This document shows, one piece after another, positions 29,673 through 36,713 of a DNA stretch of 64,000 nt. The DNA is from Bacteroidota bacterium (GTDB lineage Bacteria > Bacteroidota > Bacteroidia > AKYH767-A > OLB10), in assembly GCA_016699635.1 (NCBI GenBank), contig CP064983.1, forward strand, positions 992,001 through 1,056,000, read 5' to 3'. The notes under the pieces were generated by a model, which saw only the letters and a list, made by a program, of their open reading frames with translations, did not search any database and was not told the DNA's origin. Positions within the stretch are counted from its first letter, which is position 1. Every line of letters starts with the position of its first letter. The translations under genes and the position numbers were made by a program.

Positions 29673-30394
29673 TATTTAGTGTTGGATAATTGTTGAACAA
29701 AAAAATTCCATAAAGGTTCATCAGGAGGTAAAGCATTTATTTCAATTGGCTCTGACTTTACAGGGTGGACAAAAGTCAGCCTATGAGCATGTAGGCTTAT
29801 GGAGCCATCGGCATTGCTGCGGTCGGCACCATATTTTAAATCGCCTTTTATTGGACAACCCATTGCAGAGAGTTGCACTCTAATCTGATGATGTCTGCCC
29901 GTTAACGGATTCACTTCAAGCAAATGATAATGATCTGATGCAGCAATAATTTTGTAGGATAACTCACAACGTGTTGCATCAGGTTTAGGTTGCAAGGAAG
30001 CAAAACTCTTATTCTTGGTTTCATTCTTTTGCAGATAATGAACTAAAATATCTTCCACTTTCTGTGGTTTGTTTTTTACTATTGCCCAATAGGTTTTCTG
30101 CACTTTTCTCTCTCGAAATTGCTCATTCATACGCTCAAGTGCTTTTCCTGTCTTAGCAAATAGCACAACACCGCTAACAGGGCGGTCAAGACGATGGATA
30201 GTTCCACAAAATACATTGCCGGGTTTCTGATATTTTTCTTTCAGATAATTTTTAACCAAATCGCCTAATGGCACATCACCTGTTTTATCACCTTGTGTTA
30301 TCTGCCCCGGAAGTTTATTGATAGCAATTAGATGGTTGTCTTCAAATAAAACCTGTGCGCCAATATCCGGTTGTTTAAATCGGATTTGTTCCAT
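29672..30394 (-). CDS. RluA-family RNA pseudouridine synthase
   Basis: A 240-residue enzyme isomerising uridine to pseudouridine in rRNA or tRNA. The catalytic Asp lies in GTIHRLDRPVSGVVLFAKT. NPLTGRHHQIRVQLSAMGCPI and LHAHRLTFVHP are further RluA-family blocks. There is no N-terminal S4 domain, so this is the short RluA/TruC type; the target nucleotide cannot be assigned. It shares one base with panB upstream and with the DUF983 gene downstream, forming a tight minus-strand operon. Confidence 0.86.
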   Translation of the reverse strand: MEQIRFKQPDIGAQVLFEDNHLIAINKLPGQITQGDKTGDVPLGDLVKNYLKEKYQKPGNVFCGTIHRLDRPVSGVVLFAKTGKALERMNEQFRERKVQKTYWAIVKNKPQKVEDILVHYLQKNETKNKSFASLQPKPDATRCELSYKIIAASDHYHLLEVNPLTGRHHQIRVQLSAMGCPIKGDLKYGADRSNADGSISLHAHRLTFVHPVKSEPIEINALPPDEPLWNFFVQQLSNTK

Positions 30395-31208
30395 TAATAC
30401 TGCTCCTTGCTATTGGGAAAATCGCGACTCTTAACGTCTGTAATATATTTTGCCGTAGCCGCTTTGATTTCATCATACAAATTGAGATAACGTCTTAAAA
30501 AACGTGGATGAAATTCATTGTTGATGCCCAGCATATCATGCAATACCAATACTTGTCCGTCAACACCGTTGCCTGCACCAATGCCTATAACAGGAATTTT
30601 TACTTCCTGCGCAACTGTTGCTGCCAGTGCAGCAGGAATTTTTTCAAGCACAATAGCAAAACATCCTGCTTCTTCTAAAATGTGTGCATCTTAAATCAAT
30701 CGTTTTGCTTCTTCTTCTTCGCGCACGAACCACATAGGTTCCGAATTTATAAATAGACTGTGGTGTTAAACCCAAATGACCCATCACAGGAACGCCTGCT
30801 GTCAAAATTCTCTCTATAGACTCCTTTACTTCTCTTCCGCCTTCAAGTTTTACTGCATGTGCACCAGACTCTTTCATGATTCTGATAGCAGACTGAAGCG
30901 CTTCTTTACTGTTGCCCTGATAGGAACCAAAAGGCAAATCAACTACAACCAAGGCTCGTTTTACTGCACGCACAACACTTGATGCATGATATATCATCTG
31001 ATCGAGTGTGATAGGCAATGTGGTTTCATGCCCTGCCATTACATTAGATGCAGAATCACCAACTAAAATGACATCAATACCTGCATCATCAATTATTCCT
31101 GCAAGACTGAAATCATAGGCTGTGAGCATAGATATTTTTTCGCCACTGCGTTTCATCTCCCTGCAAAACGTGTGTTGTTATTTTTTTTACTTCGCTGTGT
31201 ACTGACAT
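30394..31208 (-). CDS. panB: 3-methyl-2-oxobutanoate hydroxymethyltransferase, broken by two frameshifts and a stop
   Basis: First committed enzyme of pantothenate synthesis. The start is ATG at 31208 (SVHSEVKKITTHVLQ), which joins EMKRSGEKISMLTAYDFSLA after removing one base from the C run at 31159-31161 (G run on the coding strand). Core motifs: ILVGDSASNVMAGHE (Mg-binding Asp), VKLEGG, MGHLGLTPQS, and in the last frame AIVLEKIPAALA and VIGIGAGNGVDGQVLVLHDMLG. A second frame change lies near 30717-30727, and an in-frame TAA occurs at 30691-30693. Repaired length is about 271 residues, as expected. Three lesions in one biosynthetic gene could mean real decay, but the window-wide pattern favours sequence error. 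Confidence 0.87.
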
Positions 31209-31219
31209 AATTTTTAAAA

Positions 31220-32067
31220 TTAATTTTCCTTAGGCAGTGTAAACTCTGTATTTACCTTCTGTGGTTCTTTTTTCTCTACAGGCGGAGTTGCCTTTGCACC
31301 TTTCTGCTTCATCAACTCAGTCTTTAATATCTGTAACGAATCAGTGAGTTGTTTGTTTTTTTCTTTCTCTGCTTTAACTGATTTACTTAGCGTAATTATC
31401 AAATCGGAATTTTCGTTTCCGGCAACCATCTCTTTATACTTCTGCAAAGTCTGATTTACTTTTAGCAATGAGTCAAAAGAAGCTTCTTTTTTTGTCATCT
31501 GCTTCTGCAAATCGGTTATGGTTTTATCTTTTAATTTTCTTTCGTTCTCATCTTCCTGATCGGCAGAAAAAGATTATAAACATTCAGATTATTGATGAAA
31601 TTACTTTTTACCCAACCTCCGCTCTTGGCATCACCGGTAAGGTATTTATAACTGCCCGCTACTATCTGACGCAGTCTGAATTGTTTTAAAGTATTTATCT
31701 CAAAAATAAATCCGCCATTGCCATCGTTCTGTGCCATAAACATAACACCCACAGAGCCATTCTGATCGTTTGCCTTTTCAATCTTCAATGAGGTAACCAT
31801 CTTAAATGCCAGCTGATTGTAGTCGTAGTTCGCAATAATAGCATAAGGTTTTTCAGGTGCTTTGCGATTTAAGATATACTCACCTTCCTGTACTAAAAAA
31901 AGATTTTCTGAGTTTGACATAAACGTCCACATACCACTGCTGGTGTCGAAGTTTTCGCTCAGGTCAAGGCGATCGAATTTTTCATTTACGGTCTGCGCCT
32001 GCACAAGGCTGAAATCAGATAGTGTGGCAATAAAAATTATCAGAATAAAAAATACTTTACGCATCAA
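31220..32067 (-). CDS. Exported beta-sandwich/coiled-coil protein of unknown function, frameshifted
   Basis: About 282 residues. It has a signal peptide (FILIIFIATLSDFSLVQAQ), then a domain resembling a jelly-roll/concanavalin-type fold (about 30-165; YDYNQLAFKMVTSLKI, GSVGVMFMAQNDGNGGFIFEIN). A C-terminal coiled coil rich in Lys, Glu and Gln follows (about 180-255) and a Pro/Lys-rich tail. The two frames join at the run of five A at 31567-31571 on the plus strand; one extra base gives NVYNLFSADQED. The gene lies 11 bases upstream of panB on the same strand and may be co-transcribed. No enzyme motif seen. Confidence 0.62.
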
Positions 32068-32148
32068 ACAACAGTGGTTTATATGATAAGGATATGTTAA
32101 AATTTGCGAGGTGAAAATTACATATTTTTTTTATCGGCAGTCATCTTC

Positions 32149-32156
32149 TACTTTTG
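32149..32156 (+). promoter_or_regulatory. Putative -7 element of the DUF4249 gene; leaderless start
   Basis: TACTTTTG is an exact TAnnTTTG match only five bases before the ATG at 32161, so the mRNA would begin at or near the start codon. The -33 position holds TTTT. Confidence 0.42.
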
Positions 32157-32160
32157 AGCC

Positions 32161-33150
32161 ATGAATAAGTTATTAATATCTCTTTGTTTACTCTGTCTTT
32201 CGCTTTCATCGTGCAAAACTGATGTGGATTTACTGGCTCCCTATAAGGAAGTGATGGTTATTTACGGTGTGCTTGACCCTACAGACAGTGTTCAATATAT
32301 CAGAATCAACAAAGCTTTTCTTGGCGAAGGCAATGCCTATACATTTGCACAGGTGGCAGACTCTTTTCAATATGCCGATGTGTTGGATGTTAAATTAGAA
32401 CGCTATAAAAACAACAACTTTGCAGGTGCCATTAACTTAGAGCGATTTGAAGGACCTCCACTTAAGGACGGCATTTTTGCTACAGCACCAAATTATCTTT
32501 ATCGCACTACAGGTCTCGACTCTATTTATCAGGACAGTGAATACAAACTTGTTGTTACCAATACACAAACAGGCAATGTGGCTACTTCAAAAACTGTTAT
32601 TGTGAGTAAGGTGGGTTCAATCACTAATCCCGCATCGTTTCAGACAGCCGTTGATTTTGCAGACCCCGACAACCAATTTATTGCAAAGTTTACAAGAGGC
32701 AACAATGCCAAGTATTATGATTTGAATATGCGATTCAACTATTACGAAACAGAAATTGCAAACCCTTCAAACACTCAAATTAAATCAGTATTTTTCAGAG
32801 TTAATGGTGTTGAATATCTCTCAAACAACAGTCTCGAAATTGCAGTTCCCTACTCTGCATTTTATTCATCGCTAAAAAGAACTATTCCTGTTGACCCATT
32901 AGTAACACGCACAGCTCGCTCTGTTGATTTAATTTGGGTTGGTGGTGCAGAAGAATTATATACTTATTATCAGGTTAACCGCCCACCTACAGGCATCAAC
33001 CAATCTATTCCGCAATACACCAATATTGATGGAGGCATTGGAATTTTCAGCAGTAAGTATTCTGATGCGATGAATAACAAATTGCTTTCTTCCCGTTCGT
33101 TAGATTCGCTTAGCAATGGTGCCATAACCAAAGATTTAGGCTTTCAATAA
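32161..33150 (+). CDS. DUF4249-family surface lipoprotein
   Basis: A 329-residue lipoprotein: signal peptide with lipobox before Cys in SLSSCKTDVDLLAPY, then the DUF4249 pattern YKEVMVIYGVLDPTDSVQYIRINKAFLGEGNA. The family occurs only in Bacteroidota and usually sits beside TonB-dependent receptors; here it stands alone upstream of dnaK, with 131 bases between. Function is unknown; an outer-membrane role is inferred. The frame is intact. Confidence 0.82.
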   Translation: MNKLLISLCLLCLSLSSCKTDVDLLAPYKEVMVIYGVLDPTDSVQYIRINKAFLGEGNAYTFAQVADSFQYADVLDVKLERYKNNNFAGAINLERFEGPPLKDGIFATAPNYLYRTTGLDSIYQDSEYKLVVTNTQTGNVATSKTVIVSKVGSITNPASFQTAVDFADPDNQFIAKFTRGNNAKYYDLNMRFNYYETEIANPSNTQIKSVFFRVNGVEYLSNNSLEIAVPYSAFYSSLKRTIPVDPLVTRTARSVDLIWVGGAEELYTYYQVNRPPTGINQSIPQYTNIDGGIGIFSSKYSDAMNNKLLSSRSLDSLSNGAITKDLGFQ

Positions 33151-33281
33151 CCGTGTCTTTTTGTCACATTTTTAATTAGTTGCCTTAGTGATTTGACTGT
33201 AATGGCAGTAAAATGTCATAAATATCCTATTGGCATAAGGCTTGACACTAGGATAAAAAACCTCAAAAAGTATTTAAGAAA

Positions 33282-35204
33282 ATGAGAAAAGTTATTGGAA
33301 TTGACCTTGGAACAACCAACTCATGCGTTGCAGTAATGGAAGGCAACGAGCCTGTAGTTATTCCAAACAGCGAAGGTCGCAGAACAACCCCTTCCATTGT
33401 TGGATTTATTAAAGATGGCGAACGTAAAGTTGGCGATCCTGCTAAACGTCAGGCTATCACCAATCCCAAAAATACGGTTTATTCTATAAAGCGCTTCATG
33501 GGCGAAACATACGATCATGCAAGCAAGGAAAAAGACCGTGTACCTTACGAAGTTGTAAAAGGCGATAACAACACACCACGAATTAAAATTAACGATCGCC
33601 AATATACGCCACAGGAAATCTCTGCCATCATACTTCAGAAAATGAAAAAAACGGCAGAAGATTATTTGGGCAATGAAGTTACAGAAGCAGTTATCACTGT
33701 GCCTGCCTACTTCAACGACTCGCAGCGTCAGGCAACAAAAGAAGCCGGAGAGATTGCCGGACTAAAAGTGTTGCGCATCATCAACGAGCCTACTGCAGCA
33801 GCATTAGCTTACGGTCTTGACAAGAAAAATAAAGACCAGAAAATTGTAGTGTTCGACTGTGGTGGTGGTACACATGACGTTTCTGTGCTAGAATTGGGTG
33901 ATGGCGTGTTTGAAGTAAAATCTACTGATGGTGATACTCACCTTGGTGGTGATGACTTTGACCAGAGAATTATTGACTGGCTTGCCGATGAGTTTAAGAG
34001 CGATGAAGGCATTGACCTGCGTAAAGACCCTATGGCATTGCAACGTTTGAAAGAAGCTGCAGAGAAAGCAAAAATTGAATTGTCAAGTTCAACACAAGCA
34101 GAAATCAACCTGCCATACATTATGCCTGTTGATGGTGTTCCAAAACACTTGGTAAAAACCATTACACGTGCAAAATTTGAGCAGTTGGTTGACGATTTAA
34201 TCAAGCGTACGATTGAACCATGTAGAAAAGCATTAGAAAATGCAGGATTAAAAGCTTCTGACATTGACGAAGTGATTTTAGTTGGTGGATCAACACGTAT
34301 TCCGGGAGTTCAATCGGCAGTAGAGAAATTCTTCGGTAAGTCGCCTTCAAAAGGCGTTAACCCCGATGAGGTAGTTGCCATTGGAGCAGCCATACAAGGA
34401 GCTGTTTTAACCGGTGAAGTGAAAGATGTGTTGTTACTTGACGTAACTCCATTGTCACTCGGTATTGAAACATTTGGCGGTGTGTTTACCAAACTTATTG
34501 AAGCTAACACAACCATACCGACTAAGAAAAGTGAAGTGTTCAGCACTGCAAGCGACAATCAGCCATCGGTAGAAATTCACGTTCTGCAGGGCGAGCGCAG
34601 CATGGCAAAAGACAATCGAACCATCGGACGTTTTCACTTAGACGGTATTCCACCTGCACCACGCGGTGTTCCACAGATTGAAGTAATATTCGATATTGAT
34701 GCAAATGGAATTCTGCATGTAACAGCAAAAGACAAAGGTACAGGCAAAGAACAAAAAATACGTATTGAAGCAAGCAGCGGATTGAGTGATGATGAAATCA
34801 AACGTATGAAAACAGAAGCCGAAGCCAATGCAGAAGCTGATAAAAAAGCAAAAGAAGAAGCTGATAAAGTTAACATACTTGACACCATGATATTCCAGAC
34901 AGAAAAACAACTGACTGAATATGGCGATAAACTTTCGCAGGGCAATAAAGAAAATATACAGCGTGCACTGAGCAAACTCAAAGACGCACATAAGGAGAAA
35001 AACCTTGCTGATATTGACACTGCACTGAATGAGTTGAACACAGCATGGCAAGGTGCATCGCAAGAAATGTATAATGCTACTAACAACACAGCCAACACAA
35101 CAGCAGGTGGTGCAGATGCTAATGCTAATGCAGAAGCACAAAACAACACTGCAGGCGAAGTAACTGATGTTGACTTTGAAGAAGTAAAAGACGATAAGAA
35201 ATAA
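33282..35204 (+). CDS. dnaK: Molecular chaperone DnaK (Hsp70)
   Basis: A 640-residue Hsp70: N-terminal ATPase from MRKVIGIDLGTTNSCVAVMEG, with AYFNDSQRQATKEAGEIAGL, RIINEPTAAALAYGLDK, VFDCGGGTHDVSVLELG and VILVGGSTRIPGVQ. The linker DVLLLDVTPLSLGIET, the peptide-binding domain and a helical lid follow, with a Gly/Asn/Ala-rich tail ending FEEVKDDKK. The phosphate-2 loop has Cys and His where DLGGGTFDVS is usual; both are single-base-scale changes that may be errors. No grpE or dnaJ is adjacent, and I found no CIRCE inverted repeat upstream. A strong terminator follows. Confidence 0.97.
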   Translation: MRKVIGIDLGTTNSCVAVMEGNEPVVIPNSEGRRTTPSIVGFIKDGERKVGDPAKRQAITNPKNTVYSIKRFMGETYDHASKEKDRVPYEVVKGDNNTPRIKINDRQYTPQEISAIILQKMKKTAEDYLGNEVTEAVITVPAYFNDSQRQATKEAGEIAGLKVLRIINEPTAAALAYGLDKKNKDQKIVVFDCGGGTHDVSVLELGDGVFEVKSTDGDTHLGGDDFDQRIIDWLADEFKSDEGIDLRKDPMALQRLKEAAEKAKIELSSSTQAEINLPYIMPVDGVPKHLVKTITRAKFEQLVDDLIKRTIEPCRKALENAGLKASDIDEVILVGGSTRIPGVQSAVEKFFGKSPSKGVNPDEVVAIGAAIQGAVLTGEVKDVLLLDVTPLSLGIETFGGVFTKLIEANTTIPTKKSEVFSTASDNQPSVEIHVLQGERSMAKDNRTIGRFHLDGIPPAPRGVPQIEVIFDIDANGILHVTAKDKGTGKEQKIRIEASSGLSDDEIKRMKTEAEANAEADKKAKEEADKVNILDTMIFQTEKQLTEYGDKLSQGNKENIQRALSKLKDAHKEKNLADIDTALNELNTAWQGASQEMYNATNNTANTTAGGADANANAEAQNNTAGEVTDVDFEEVKDDKK

Positions 35205-35227
35205 AAGTAGATTTGGTTTTTAGTTAG

Positions 35228-35257
35228 ACCGGCTCAGACAACTGAGCCGGTTTTTTG
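35228..35257 (+). terminator. Rho-independent terminator of dnaK
   Basis: A perfect 9-bp stem ACCGGCTCA / TGAGCCGGT with loop GACAAC is followed by six T, 24 bases after the dnaK stop. Confidence 0.92.
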
Positions 35258-35300
35258 TTTTAGGGTATATAATGAGCTAAAAATTATCTTCCTTGTAACT

Positions 35301-35331
35301 TTGGTTTAATGCCAGTTCCTTTTACATTTGT
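35301..35331 (+). promoter_or_regulatory. Canonical Bacteroidota promoter of the DUF4468 gene
   Basis: TTTG (35301-35304) and TACATTTG (35324-35331) are separated by exactly 19 bases, matching the primary sigma-factor consensus TTTG-N19-TAnnTTTG. The proposed TTG start is 12 bases after the -7 box. The -33 box also lies inside another TAACTTTG match. Confidence 0.62.
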
Positions 35332-35343
35332 GAGATATCGTAT

Positions 35344-35912
35344 TTGAAATTTATTAAATCATTAATTATTGCATTTTGATTATACCTTTAAGTTTGATTG
35401 CTCAGGAACAAAATCAACAGTATATTTTAGATATTCTTCCGTCCGAAAACGGTTATGTTAAAATGGTTTCTGTATCAGCAGTAGAAAATACAGCTAAAAA
35501 CGAATTATACAAAAGAGCCTACAGGTGGGTAGTTGACAATATTCGGTCAGCTAAAGATGCTATTGACTATGCCGATACCACAACGGCTCAACTTGTGGTT
35601 AAAACCAACTTTGACATAGATGCAACAACCGCAATGATTAAAACAACACATACAATTTCATGCTCAATATATATTGACATAAAAGATGAAAAGTATAGAT
35701 GTGTGATTAAGGATTTTAATATTAAGGAACGAAGACCTGATATAAAAAGAGGTTATCTTCCTACAATCAAAGATTATCAGCTTGAAACATGGCTTGAATT
35801 AAAACCTAATGTAAATAAAAAATACGCACAAGAAATACTCAATAAGTTATTGATAATGCAAAACAGTTTTGCTAATGCCATGAAAAAGCCAATTGTTTCT
35901 GATGGATTTTAA
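35344..35912 (+). CDS. Exported DUF4468-like protein, frameshifted in the signal peptide
   Basis: About 189 residues. The mature part fits the DUF4468 (TBP-like fold) family of Bacteroidota: an ELYKRAYRWVVDN helix, then SAKDAIDYADTTTAQLVVK and a beta-rich core. The downstream frame alone would start at an internal TTG (35376). Restoring one T in the run 35374-35377 joins it to MKFIKSLIIAF from a TTG at 35344, giving a complete signal peptide ending LIAQEQ. That start is placed just after a canonical promoter. Function is unknown. Confidence 0.68.
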
Positions 35913-35976
35913 ACAACTTGTAAAATTAAGATAACTTTTACCAAAGGATAATCTTGATATCTCAAGATATGAATTC

Positions 35977-36034
35977 CCTTAAACTAAAAAAGCCTCCTAT
36001 CGGAAGCCTCTTTTGCGGAGAGAGAGGGATCGAA
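35977..36034 (-). repeat. Partial duplicate of the tRNA-Ser 3' end plus terminator (copy A)
   Basis: This segment repeats 36488-36543 almost exactly. The differences are one A in the T-tract complement, one AG dinucleotide in the acceptor region and one T in the T-loop. It contains the tRNA-Ser 3' end from the T-loop (minus strand TTCGATCCC) through the acceptor stem and the downstream terminator hairpin (35991-36009). Beyond the T-loop the match stops abruptly where the 45-nt array begins. It looks like one boundary of an inserted element. Confidence 0.85.
35986..36009 (-). terminator. Duplicate of the tRNA-Ser terminator
   Basis: On the minus strand an 8-bp stem with G-T wobbles (AGGCTTCC GATA GGAGGCTT) precedes a six-T tract. 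It is the same hairpin as at 36496-36519, carried with copy A. Confidence 0.72.
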
Positions 36035-36036
36035 TA

Positions 36037-36210
36037 GCGAGGCTTGCTCGCTATTGAGAGTGACAACGGAACCTCACAAGGGCGAGGCTTGCTCGCTATT
36101 GAGAGTGACAACGGAACCTCACAAGGGCGAGGCTTGCTCGCCATTGAGAGTGACAAAGAAACCTCACAATAGCGGGGCTTGCTCGCTATTGAGAGTGACA
36201 TTGTCACCTC
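36037..36210. repeat. Tandem array of four 45-nt hairpin units
   Basis: Units begin at 36037, 36082, 36127 and 36172 with a period of exactly 45. Each holds the hairpin GCGAGGCTTGCTCGC followed by ATTGAGAGTGACAA and a CCTCACAA segment. The last unit diverges and ends in the palindrome GTGACATTGTCAC. The array sits between tRNA-like sequence at 36211-36230 and copy A. Because 45 is a multiple of three, several frames are open across it, but they encode only low-complexity repeats. Confidence 0.92.
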
Positions 36211-36230
36211 TCAACCGCCCGTTGGTTTTA
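36211..36230 (-). repeat. tRNA-Ser-like segment forming the 3' end of the GIY-YIG gene
   Basis: The minus strand reads TAAAACCAACGGG then CGGTT and the TGA stop. The tRNA-Ser variable arm and T-arm read TAAAACCAACGGG then GGTTCGA. Apart from one inserted C the match runs to the T-loop. The last codons of the nuclease (IKPTGG) are therefore tRNA-derived or tRNA-mimicking. Together with copy A this would rebuild a tRNA-Ser 3' half if the array were removed. Confidence 0.78.
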
Positions 36231-36474
36231 TTCCATACTTCTGTATAAACTTTCGTAAGTCTTCGGTATTCAAATTTTTCAACTTCCGTTCCAAAATCAT
36301 TGCTTCAGACCTACTCTGTTTTTCTATTTTACAAAGTAACTTCCATGGTACATATGGCGATGTAGATTTTTCATAGCCACTGTTATGTCTATGTAATCGT
36401 GTGCTAATATCATTTGTCTGACCTATATAATGGCGACTACCGCTCTCAGAATATAAAACGTAAACAAAATACAT
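36211..36474 (-). CDS. GIY-YIG nuclease family protein (UPF0213/YhbQ-like) inside a tRNA-Ser-associated element
   Basis: An 87-residue single-domain protein. The GIY-YIG motif is degenerate at the first half (FVYVLY) and good at the second (HYIGQT); the catalytic Arg lies in ISTRLHRHN and the metal-binding Glu in AMILERKLK. This domain nicks or cleaves DNA in UvrC, homing endonucleases and small stand-alone proteins. The start is the ATG at 36474, with AAGGAG 13 bases upstream. There is no promoter of its own visible: it lies directly behind the tRNA-Ser terminator, so expression would depend on readthrough. Its position between duplicated tRNA ends suggests a role in the insertion itself, which is my inference. 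Confidence 0.82.
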   Translation of the reverse strand: MYFVYVLYSESGSRHYIGQTNDISTRLHRHNSGYEKSTSPYVPWKLLCKIEKQSRSEAMILERKLKNLNTEDLRKFIQKYGIKPTGG

Positions 36475-36487
36475 TTTCTCATTTACT

Positions 36488-36543
36488 CCTTAAACTAAAA
36501 AGCCTCCTATCGGAAGCCTCTTTTGCGGAGAGAGGGATTCGAA
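36488..36543 (-). repeat. tRNA-Ser 3' end plus terminator (copy B, part of the intact tRNA locus)
   Basis: This is the partner of copy A. It comprises the T-loop-to-3' end of the intact tRNA-Ser and its downstream terminator, in direct orientation with copy A and 511 bases away. Direct repeats of a tRNA 3' end bounding a segment are the usual mark of integration at a tRNA gene. Confidence 0.85.
36496..36519 (-). terminator. Terminator of tRNA-Ser
   Basis: The minus strand carries the stem AGGCTTCC GATA GGAGGCTT followed by TTTAGTTT. It begins seven bases after the tRNA 3' end. Confidence 0.75.
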
Positions 36544-36608
36544 CCCCCGTTGGTTTTACCCAAGGCGGTTTTCAAGACCGCTGCAATCAACCACTCTGCC
36601 ATCTCTCC
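36526..36608 (-). tRNA. tRNA-Ser (anticodon TGA)
   Basis: Type II tRNA of 83 bases with acceptor GGAGAGA / TCTCTCC, D-arm around GGCAGAGTGGTTGATTGC, anticodon TGA in GGTCTTGAAAACC (plus-strand TCA at 36572-36574), a variable arm around CCTTGGGTAAAACCAACGGG and T-loop GGTTCGAATCC. The discriminator is G; CCA is not encoded. A promoter with perfect spacing lies just upstream. Confidence 0.95.
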
Positions 36609-36611
36609 GGG

Positions 36612-36642
36612 CGCGAAAGTAATACAATTTTTAATTCGCAAA
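36612..36642 (-). promoter_or_regulatory. Promoter of tRNA-Ser
   Basis: On the minus strand TTTG (36639-36642) and TACTTTCG (36612-36619) are exactly 19 bases apart; the -7 box has one mismatch to TAnnTTTG. Transcription would begin within a few bases of the tRNA 5' end. Confidence 0.58.
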
Positions 36643-36713
36643 TTTATTTTGACGATTTTACAACACTAATTCTTAAAATCTTGTCTATCTTTATACTCTA
36701 AATAATTCATACA

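Noticed and set aside
33151..33281. CIRCE (HrcA) element upstream of dnaK
   Set aside because: I searched the 131-base leader for the 9-bp inverted repeat spaced by nine bases and did not find it.
34634..35149. Long minus-strand ORFs inside dnaK
   Set aside because: They are frame shadows of a highly expressed, codon-biased gene; dnaK itself is unambiguous.
36037..36210. Possible CRISPR array
   Set aside because: The units are strict tandem copies with no unique spacers, and no cas gene is near.
35962..36248. Two ORFs, one per strand, across the 45-nt array, encoding 15-residue repeats such as SIASKPRPCEVPLSL
   Set aside because: The 45-base period is a multiple of three, so any frame without a stop in one unit is open through all. 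The products are low-complexity and have no separate support.
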